Positions 15,305 through 20,523 of a stretch of 20,523 bases of DNA are shown one piece after another. The stretch is from Actinomycetes bacterium (GTDB lineage: Bacteria > Actinomycetota > Thermoleophilia > Solirubrobacterales > 70-9). Made by a program: the position numbers and the translations under genes. The notes beneath the pieces were generated by a model, which saw only the letters and a program-made list of their open reading frames with translations, searched no databases and had not been told where the DNA came from. Numbering within the stretch: position 1 is the stretch's first letter; every line of letters starts with the position of its first letter. The stretch covers positions 1-20,523 of the forward strand of contig JAEZIQ010000168.1 in NCBI GenBank assembly GCA_023436605.1, in the 5' to 3' direction.

Positions 15305-16219
15305 ATGTCGGGTGTGGACAAGGGACTTGCGGGTTTGATCGTTGCCGTGATTGCGATCTTCGGCGTCGGTCAGGCTTCGGCCTCGACCGCCTCCTTCCAG
15401 AAGGTCCAGGGCAAACCGACTCTGGTCCTTCAGGCAAAGCGCGGGGAGACCAACGCGATCTTTCTGAAGGCGGAAGGGAAGAAGATCGAGCTCAGGGAAA
15501 CCGGTGATCTCCCGAACTTTCGCGATATCGAAATGGACTGGGCCGCCGGGTCGCTCCCCGGCTGCGAGTTCAGCCAGGAGTTTGACGACCCGGCATACGG
15601 CATGGTCACCTGTGAGGCTGGCAAGGTCAGGCAGGTTCTCCTGCTGCTCGGCGACTGGGACGACTACCTCCAGACCGGTGAAGCCTTTTCGACCAAGGGC
15701 AAACCGTCCATCCCGATCTTCGTGCGGGGAGGAAAGGGAGACGACCAGCTGAATGGCGGGCTCGGTAACGACTTTCTGTTCGGCGACGGCGGCAACGACA
15801 TCATCGCCGGCTACAAGGGCAACGACAAGGTTTCGGGAGGAGCAGGAGCTGACTCACTCGCCGGCGAGGAGTCGTACACCTCCGATACGCCGCCCGCCCG
15901 CGGAGGCAACGACCTGCTGATTGGTGGCCCGGGCAATGACAATCTTGATCCTGGCAGCGGCCGGGACATGGTCAGAGCCGGAGCCGGCAGGGACATCGTC
16001 GGTTCGGTGATCGACCGGGACCGTGACGTGGTCGATTGCGGGTCCGGACCCAACGATTCCCTGCTTGGGGTGAACAACCGCGGCTACCGGATCGCCGAGA
16101 AAGGCATCGTCAACTGCGAGACCGTCAGCAACGGAATGTTCGGCGGCTGGGTCTGGAAATGCCGCCGCAACAAGTGCCTGGCCAACGCCACCCCCTTCGC
16201 CGTCCGCGAAGAACCCTGA
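15305..16219 (+). CDS. Exported RTX-repeat calcium-binding protein
   Basis: A 304-aa protein with an N-terminal Sec signal peptide (cleavage near ASA/STA, about 27). After a beta-rich domain with two Cys (about 28-138) come nine RTX nonapeptides of the GGxGxDxLx type (about 141-234), with a 12-residue insert containing TSDTPPA after the fifth. They should fold into a Ca2+-loaded beta-roll. The C-terminal 70 residues hold four Cys and a basic WKCRRNKCLA ending. Gram-negative RTX proteins leave by type I secretion without a signal peptide, so the Sec signal fits a cell with one membrane. No enzymatic motif is seen. I chose the ATG at 15305 because AGGGAG lies 6 nt upstream; the ATG at 15299 directly abuts that site. 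Confidence 0.88.
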   Translation: MSGVDKGLAGLIVAVIAIFGVGQASASTASFQKVQGKPTLVLQAKRGETNAIFLKAEGKKIELRETGDLPNFRDIEMDWAAGSLPGCEFSQEFDDPAYGMVTCEAGKVRQVLLLLGDWDDYLQTGEAFSTKGKPSIPIFVRGGKGDDQLNGGLGNDFLFGDGGNDIIAGYKGNDKVSGGAGADSLAGEESYTSDTPPARGGNDLLIGGPGNDNLDPGSGRDMVRAGAGRDIVGSVIDRDRDVVDCGSGPNDSLLGVNNRGYRIAEKGIVNCETVSNGMFGGWVWKCRRNKCLANATPFAVREEP

Positions 16220-16226
16220 CTCAGGC

Positions 16227-16246
16227 GGGCTGAGCGGGATCAGCCC
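16227..16246. terminator. Bidirectional hairpin between the RTX and GNAT genes
   Basis: GGGCTGA (16227-16233) and TCAGCCC (16240-16246) form a perfect 7-bp stem with a GCGGGA loop. The hairpin starts 7 nt after the RTX stop codon and includes the stop codon of the convergent GNAT gene. Position and symmetry suit termination from both sides; no T-tracts are present. Confidence 0.55.
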
Positions 16247-17094
16247 AGTTCGAGGGAGGTGATGCCGAAGATCCGGTCGAGGGGGAGCTCCGGTGGGCTG
16301 CCGCGGTACATGCGGGTGGTGGCGAAACTGCGATTCATTCCCAGCGATTCGGCCAGGTCGACTGCCGGTTCGTTGGGCAGGAAGAGGTCGAGGGCGACCG
16401 GGCCGGGAAGGTCAGTCGAGAGGTGAAGGATCAGCTCGCGGGCGGTTGCGGCCCGGTCGGCAAAGACCGGGCCGAGCCGGTGGCCGACCGTAGTCGGTCG
16501 TGAAGCCGCGAAGCCGATGATCTGACCCTGGTCGACGGCCACCACGGCGTTTCTGCCCTCACCTTCGATCCAGGGCCGCAGGAACTCGGGCCTCGGGGAG
16601 AAGAAGTGTGCCGCGTCGAAGGCAGTGAGCTGATCGAAGGGAACCCTCGAAGCCGGTTCGATCTCGACTGACCCCTCGGGGTCGGGTAGATCCCGGGCAT
16701 CTCCCGAGTAGCGGGCGTTTCCGTAGGCAGCGACAAAGCCGTCGGAAGCATAGGTCTCGATCTGTTCGGGAACGGCGTCGAGACCCAGGGTGAAACCTTC
16801 GAATCCCGAAAGGGCCTGGTCCCAGAGGGACTTGCCGAAACCCTGCCCGCGGAACTCCGGATCGACGATGTAGAGACCGACGAAAGCGAACGATTCCGAG
16901 CCCCGGACGACCGAAATCGTGGCAACAGTTCTTCCGTCCACGACCGAATGGAAGTACCCCCGGGGATCGGCCGCAAAGAGCGGCACATGGTCCCCCAGCC
17001 CAGGCTGCCAGCCTTCGCTGTCGGCCCACTCGAGCGCCTTGCCGACTCCCTCTTCATCCATCACGCGGATCTCTGCGTTCATGTGCCGAATCAT
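16240..17094 (-). CDS. Two-domain GNAT-family N-acetyltransferase
   Basis: A 284-aa protein. The N-terminal GNAT domain (about 5-130) has the acetyl-CoA pyrophosphate-binding motif in VDPEFRGQGFGKSLW (about 74-88). The second half (about 135-284) looks like another GNAT-type domain with a degenerate cofactor motif (RLGPVFADRAATARELI) and ends with the Met-Asn-Arg-Ser-Phe / Met-Tyr-Arg-Gly pattern seen in YitH/acetyltransferase-18-type proteins. The acceptor is unknown. I prefer the ATG at 17094; a TTG at 17136 and an ATG at 17082 are also in frame, and none has a strong ribosome binding site. It is divergent from the exported lipase gene, 91 bp away. Confidence 0.85.
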   Translation of the reverse strand: MIRHMNAEIRVMDEEGVGKALEWADSEGWQPGLGDHVPLFAADPRGYFHSVVDGRTVATISVVRGSESFAFVGLYIVDPEFRGQGFGKSLWDQALSGFEGFTLGLDAVPEQIETYASDGFVAAYGNARYSGDARDLPDPEGSVEIEPASRVPFDQLTAFDAAHFFSPRPEFLRPWIEGEGRNAVVAVDQGQIIGFAASRPTTVGHRLGPVFADRAATARELILHLSTDLPGPVALDLFLPNEPAVDLAESLGMNRSFATTRMYRGSPPELPLDRIFGITSLELG

Positions 17095-17117
17095 GCTCAA
17101 TCCGGATGACGGTGCCC

Positions 17118-17146
17118 AACTGCAACAAAAGGCCAATGTGTATCAT
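17118..17146 (+). promoter_or_regulatory. Candidate promoter of the exported lipase gene
   Basis: TATCAT (17141-17146) preceded by TGTG resembles an extended -10 element. The -35 region (AACTGC/CTGCAA, 17118-17125) is a poor match with a 15-17 nt spacer. The leader would be about 33 nt and ends in a strong AGGAGGAG. Confidence 0.35.
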
Positions 17147-17185
17147 CGGCCGGGCAGGGTTGGTTGACACCGAGGAGGAGAGTTC

Positions 17186-18628
17186 ATGGGTTTGGGTGCC
17201 TTTCGCAGGTTGCTGGGAGTAGTCGTCGCCATGATCGCCGTGGCCATCGGGCTGGGCGCGGTGGCCGGACAGTCGGTCGCGGCACCGGCCAAGGGCCAGG
17301 GACCTCTGCCGATCATCTTCGTCCACGGCAACTCGGGATCGGCCCAGCAGTTCGAGACCAATGCGATGCGGTTCGTCAGCAACGGCTTCCCCCAGAACCG
17401 GCTTTTCGTCCTCGAGTACGACACCTCGATCACCCCGCTCGAGAACGAGCATGCCCACGTCGCTCTTGACGCGCTGATCGCCAAAGTGAAGGCCAGGACC
17501 GGAGCAAAGAAAGTCAACGTGATGGCGCACTCCCGCGGCACCATCGTCATGTTCCAGTACCTCGGCTCGTCGGCTGAGCGGGCCGCGCAGGTCAACAAGT
17601 ACGTCAACATCGACGGCGTCTACCGCGAATACCTGCCCGGTGACGTGCCGACCCTGGCCCTCTGGGCCGAGGGTGACGAGACTCGTGAGATAACCGGGGC
17701 CGAGAACGTGCGCTATCCGGACCTGTCGCACACGGAGATCGCCACCTCACCCCAGGGCTTCAGCGACGCCTACAGATTCTTTTTCGGCAAGAAACCGAAG
17801 ACGACCAACGTCGTCCCGGAACCGCCGACCAAGGTCACCGTGGCCGGGCGTGCGCTCAACTTCCCGGTCAACACCGGCCTGGTTGGAGGCAAGCTCTCGG
17901 TCTTCGAACTGAACCCGAAGACCGGACAGCGTCTCAAGAAGAAAGCGGTCTACACCAAGACGCTCGACGAGAGCGGCAATTTCGGCCCCTTCAAGGTCAA
18001 CGGCTTCGCCCGCTACGAGTTCGAGGTGGCCCGCGAGGGATTCGTCACGGTCACCAACTACCCCGAAGCCTTCGAACGTGACGATCACTTCTTCCGCATC
18101 CTTTCGGCGCCCGCCCTGGCTCCCTTCCTCGACCCGGGACCAAACCACAGCAATGTGGCCGTGACCCGCATGCGCGAATGGCGCTCGGATCAGACCGGCC
18201 CGGGGGCCAACGACCAGCTGCTTCTCAACGGAACCAACGTTCTGACCCCGCCGATCGCCCCGCGCGAGCGGCGCACCCTCGCGGTCTTCAACCTGGACCG
18301 TAACGCCGACGGCGTCACCGACCTGAGCAAGGCGATCAGTCCCTTCAACCTGGTTCCCTTCCTGACCGGCACCGACATCTTCCTGCCGGCCAGCGCCGAC
18401 GGCAAGGGCACGATCAAGGTCGTCGAGAAGATGCGCGCCCCGCGGGCCCACACCAAGGTGACCAACATCGCCAACTGGCCGGCCGACACCCATTCACTCT
18501 CTGTCTACTTCAAGGACTACCCGGCCCTGAAGTACAAGTACAAGAAGGTGAAGAAGTGCAAGCGGGTCAAGGTCAAGAAGAAGGGCAAGACCAGAATCGT
18601 CAAGCGCTGCCGGATCGTCAAGGTCTAG
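17186..18628 (+). CDS. Exported alpha/beta-hydrolase lipase/esterase with polycationic C-terminal tail
   Basis: A 480-aa secreted hydrolase with a very strong ribosome binding site (AGGAGGAG, 5 nt before ATG) and a signal peptide (about 1-33). The catalytic domain (about 40-210) has the oxyanion-side motif VHGNSG (His47), nucleophile elbow AHSRG (Ser116), acid in WAEGDE (Asp164) and His182 in LSHTEIA, an order and spacing like small bacterial lipases such as Bacillus LipA. Residues about 215-300 form a beta-sandwich resembling carboxypeptidase-regulatory or Ig-like modules, and about 300-445 is a further beta-rich region of unknown type. The last 32 residues carry about 18 Lys/Arg with two Cys, giving a cationic tail that may hold the protein at an anionic surface. 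The acyl substrate is not predictable. It converges with, and overlaps by 11 bp, the haem membrane-protein gene. Confidence 0.9.
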   Translation: MGLGAFRRLLGVVVAMIAVAIGLGAVAGQSVAAPAKGQGPLPIIFVHGNSGSAQQFETNAMRFVSNGFPQNRLFVLEYDTSITPLENEHAHVALDALIAKVKARTGAKKVNVMAHSRGTIVMFQYLGSSAERAAQVNKYVNIDGVYREYLPGDVPTLALWAEGDETREITGAENVRYPDLSHTEIATSPQGFSDAYRFFFGKKPKTTNVVPEPPTKVTVAGRALNFPVNTGLVGGKLSVFELNPKTGQRLKKKAVYTKTLDESGNFGPFKVNGFARYEFEVAREGFVTVTNYPEAFERDDHFFRILSAPALAPFLDPGPNHSNVAVTRMREWRSDQTGPGANDQLLLNGTNVLTPPIAPRERRTLAVFNLDRNADGVTDLSKAISPFNLVPFLTGTDIFLPASADGKGTIKVVEKMRAPRAHTKVTNIANWPADTHSLSVYFKDYPALKYKYKKVKKCKRVKVKKKGKTRIVKRCRIVKV

Positions 18629-19205
18629 CCGCAGCACCGCTGCGGCCGGGAACCGTCCCGACCGGCTGCCGACCGTGGCGGATGCCCAGGCGCACGATCA
18701 GAAGGATCAGTGCCGGGCCCGAGGTGAGGATTACGGCACCCAGAAGCCAGGGTTGGCTGGCATCGGTGCCGGCCCCGAATGTGTGAGCCAGACCGAGTAG
18801 CCAGAAAAGTGCAATGAAACGGTGCGCTACCCGCCACCGGCCTGGGCCGATCCACCGGCGCAGGTAGTAGCTCAAGCCGAGAGCCACGAGGCCGTAGGCG
18901 GCGATGATCCCGAGCCCGGTCCAGAAGGGGCGGTATGACATCACGAAGGGGATCGAGATTCCGGCGAGACCCGGCTGAAGCCAGGTGTCGCCCAGCAGAA
19001 GCAGGCCGTGGACCGCGACCAGCACGATGGTCGCCAGGGAGAGGGCTTCGTGGAGCGGCCTCAACTCGGTCGTCTTCTTCAACCTCGCGAACGGCATGTT
19101 CCTTCCGCTGAGCAGACCGGCAGTGACCGAGAACCCGGAAAGCAGTATCGCTGCGATCCCCGTGCCGCGGCTGAGGATCCAGAAAATGTGGATTCCGCTG
19201 CTCAC
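18618..19205 (-). CDS. Ferric-reductase-like haem b transmembrane protein
   Basis: A 195-aa integral membrane protein with about five to six helices. Two pairs of histidines suit two b-type haems in the ferric reductase/YedZ (MsrQ)/NOX transmembrane family: His52 and His66 on one helix, His128 and His141 on another, with family-like 13-14 residue spacing. No cytosolic FAD/NAD-binding domain is fused, so electrons must come from or go to a partner. The GTG at 19205 overlaps the TGA of the apbE gene by 4 nt (GTGA), so it is co-translated with the flavin transferase. An electron path to an FMN-carrying extracytoplasmic protein is the natural reading, but it is inferred. The 3' end overlaps the convergent lipase gene by 11 bp. 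Confidence 0.85.
   Translation of the reverse strand: MSSGIHIFWILSRGTGIAAILLSGFSVTAGLLSGRNMPFARLKKTTELRPLHEALSLATIVLVAVHGLLLLGDTWLQPGLAGISIPFVMSYRPFWTGLGIIAAYGLVALGLSYYLRRWIGPGRWRVAHRFIALFWLLGLAHTFGAGTDASQPWLLGAVILTSGPALILLIVRLGIRHGRQPVGTVPGRSGAAARP
18628..18646 (+). terminator. Hairpin at the stop codon of the lipase gene
   Basis: GCCGCAG (18628-18634) and CTGCGGC (18640-18646) form a perfect 7-bp stem with a CACCG loop, beginning at the last base of the lipase TAG. It can end the lipase transcript. It lies inside the last codons of the convergent haem-protein gene, so for that transcript it is coding. No T-tract. Confidence 0.5.
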
Positions 19206-20119
19206 TCGCCGGCCGGTCCTCTCCTGAACCCCCAGGCCCGAACCTCCAGCTCATCCGTCACGACGACACCACCGTGAACCAGCCACTCCAGGGCGCCGTC
19301 AAGACCCGATAACAGGGCCGCCTTCGCCCGGTACTCCGCCTCGACAGCGGTGGGGGCTATCGCGGTTGACTGGATCAGTCCGGTATCGGACGGACAACCT
19401 GTACGCGGATCGATCAGGTGGTGGGAGCGACCCGAACCGGTCGACCAGGTGCGGCGGGTCACGCCGCTGGTGGCGACCGCGTTTGAACTCGCGAAACAGT
19501 GCGCGATGGTGCCGCCCCCGGCCTCGGGCGAGCTGACATCGATTCGCCGCTCCGCTTTCCTTTGGCCGCCGAACCGCAAGTCACCCGAGCATTCGACTAC
19601 CCAGCTTGCGAACCCGGATAGCCGCTCGGCGACCAGGTCGGCCGCGAGGCCCTTTCCGAGTCCGCCGGAATCGAGCCGGAGGCCGGGTGGCCGGATCACC
19701 AGGTTCAGTTCACGGTCAACCCGCAGATCGGACCAGTCGCCGACCCGCGGTGGAGTGTCGAGTCGGTCGGGTCGATCGGGCAGGCCGGGGATCTCGGTGT
19801 CAGGGTCGATCGAGTCGGTGTAGCCGGCTCTCTCAACTTCCCCGAGCAGGGTCGAGTCGACCAGTCCGCGGCTTGCCTGGCCGGCCATCCGGGCCGCCTC
19901 GACGAAACGCAGCATCAGCGATCCGGCGGGGACAGCTTCGCCCGGATCGTCATTCAGGCGGCAGAGCTCGCTTTCCGGCTCGAATCGGGTCAAGCGAGCG
20001 TGAAGATCACGAACCAGGTGCTCGGCCTCCGCGACAGCGACTTCCGATCCCTCGCCTTCGGCCTGAATGAAGACCTTGCCGCCGAGAGACCGGAAGCGCG
20101 TTGTCACCGGCCCGTTCAT
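19202..20119 (-). CDS. apbE: ApbE-family FAD:protein FMN transferase
   Basis: A 305-aa ApbE-family protein. The family covalently attaches FMN, taken from FAD, to Thr/Ser of target proteins. Visible motifs: LTRFEPESELCRLN (about 43-56), where ApbE proteins have a T-xYxxxSEL/xxLN pattern; DSGGLGKGLAAD (about 150-161), the conserved D-x-GGxxKG flavin-binding block; and SSNAVATSGVTRR followed by HHLIDPRTG (about 212-240), the C-terminal metal/nucleotide block. There is no signal peptide or lipobox, so it is either cytosolic or exported by another route; bacterial ApbE is often periplasmic or lipid-anchored. The ATG overlaps the TGA of the Asp/His-rich gene by 4 nt, and the TGA overlaps the haem protein's GTG. 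No FMN-binding acceptor domain is recognisable in the window. Confidence 0.92.
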   Translation of the reverse strand: MNGPVTTRFRSLGGKVFIQAEGEGSEVAVAEAEHLVRDLHARLTRFEPESELCRLNDDPGEAVPAGSLMLRFVEAARMAGQASRGLVDSTLLGEVERAGYTDSIDPDTEIPGLPDRPDRLDTPPRVGDWSDLRVDRELNLVIRPPGLRLDSGGLGKGLAADLVAERLSGFASWVVECSGDLRFGGQRKAERRIDVSSPEAGGGTIAHCFASSNAVATSGVTRRTWSTGSGRSHHLIDPRTGCPSDTGLIQSTAIAPTAVEAEYRAKAALLSGLDGALEWLVHGGVVVTDELEVRAWGFRRGPAGE

Positions 20120-20511
20120 GACTGGCTCGTGGTTACCGGTGCGACGGAAGTGCTCGGCTGGCTTGTGGCTGCCGGGGCAAGGGATGCGTTTGATCCGTGT
20201 TCTTCCGCATCATCGTCGTCCGATTCATGGTCATGATCCGAATCGTGCTCTGATTCGTGATCGTCGTCGCTGAATACGGAGGCAACTACCTGGTGAAGAG
20301 CTGAACCTTCGTCCTTGGATTCGTCGCCGGTAGCCGCGACCGCCCCGGTCGTGGTGGTCTGATCGAGCGAGCGAAACAGCGCCAGGCCGCTGAAGGCAGC
20401 GACCAGTGCCGCTGCCCCCGTCGCGACCCGGCGGCGGATGATTCTCACCCGAAGACGGCGAGCCGCGGATTTCGCCGCGGCCAGCTCATGCTTGGTCAGT
20501 TCATCGGGCAT
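20116..20511 (-). CDS. Membrane-anchored protein with an Asp/Glu/His-rich segment, first visible gene of the apbE operon
   Basis: A 131-aa protein of unrecognised family. A basic amphipathic N-terminus (about 1-28; many Arg/Lys, probably cytosolic) precedes one transmembrane segment (about 29-46). The rest should lie outside. Residues 82-105 hold 20 Asp/Glu/His in 24 positions, five of them His (85, 89, 93, 95, 105), a composition typical of metal-binding tracts (Zn, Ni, Fe or Ca cannot be told apart). A Ser/Thr/Pro/Ala-rich tail follows. TTTTGAVAA just after the membrane segment only loosely recalls the S/T-G-A-T flavinylation motif of FMN-bind proteins. GGAG lies 3-4 nt before the ATG. The gene overlaps apbE by 4 nt, so it belongs to the same operon, which may extend beyond the window. 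Confidence 0.8.
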   Translation of the reverse strand: MPDELTKHELAAAKSAARRLRVRIIRRRVATGAAALVAAFSGLALFRSLDQTTTTGAVAATGDESKDEGSALHQVVASVFSDDDHESEHDSDHDHESDDDDAEEHGSNASLAPAATSQPSTSVAPVTTSQS

Positions 20512-20523
20512 TCTCTCCGGCTC

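Noticed and set aside
17054..17731. Minus-strand frame opposite the start of the lipase
   Set aside because: It overlaps a signal peptide and catalytic Ser of a clear lipase that has a strong ribosome binding site.
20050..20065. TTTTGAVAA-type segment idea as a true flavinylation site in the Asp/His-rich protein (residues 52-60, encoded near 20332-20358)
   Set aside because: The motif lacks the conserved final Thr of S/T-G-A-T and no FMN_bind fold is visible, so I kept it only as a hypothesis in the findings.

Overview
The window is GC-rich bacterial chromosomal DNA carrying 19 protein-coding genes and no RNA genes, insertion sequences, CRISPR arrays or phage genes that I could recognise. 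Gene content suggests an actinobacterium, most likely of the class Thermoleophilia (Solirubrobacter/Conexibacter-like). The reasons are strong G/C third positions, Sec-exported proteins with Gly-X-Thr collagen-like repeats, RTX calcium-binding repeats or Lys/Arg/Cys-rich tails, a sedolisin peptidase, a large acyl-CoA dehydrogenase, and signals of actinobacterial type (a sigma-B/F-like promoter, a possible leaderless mRNA). The lineage is an inference from gene content, not from a marker gene.

Layout. 37-4455 (-): a very large exported mosaic protein with an alpha/beta-hydrolase, a beta-sandwich, a beta-helix, an Ig-like domain, a collagen-like stalk and a basic C-terminus. 4747-5763 (-): a two-gene unit with a DUF892 ferritin-like protein bearing a histone-H1-like tail and a two-helix membrane protein, behind a good sigma-B/F-type promoter. 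5930-7791 (-): a translationally coupled pair, an exported beta-lactamase-fold hydrolase and a polytopic membrane protein. 7847-8434 (+): an unknown, possibly HEAT-like protein. 8438-11454 (-): a sedolisin protease overlapping a cytochrome P450. 11547-12215 (+): a small lipoprotein and a very small membrane protein. 12245-14466 (+): a large acyl-CoA dehydrogenase coupled to an SRPBCC protein. 14479-15147 (-): a PlsC-type acyltransferase. 15305-16219 (+): an exported RTX-repeat protein. 16240-17094 (-): a two-domain GNAT. 17186-18628 (+): an exported lipase with a polycationic tail. 18618-20511 (-): a tightly overlapping operon with an Asp/Glu/His-rich membrane-anchored protein, ApbE flavin transferase and a four-histidine ferric-reductase-like membrane protein; it probably continues beyond the right edge.

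How the genes fit together. Much of the window concerns the cell surface and lipid or envelope turnover: two exported alpha/beta hydrolases, an exported protease, a penicillin-recognising-fold hydrolase, an acyltransferase and a beta-oxidation-type dehydrogenase. The right end looks like a small extracytoplasmic electron-transfer module (a flavinylating enzyme and a haem b membrane protein) with an unusual acidic/histidine-rich partner. Most pairs of same-strand neighbours inside operons overlap by 1 or 4 nt (TGATG, GTGA, ATGA), and three of the four convergent gene ends carry a clear inverted repeat. The best candidates for something undescribed are the Asp/His-rich ApbE operon, the multidomain surface protein, the ferritin-like/H1-tail fusion and the protease-P450 coupling.
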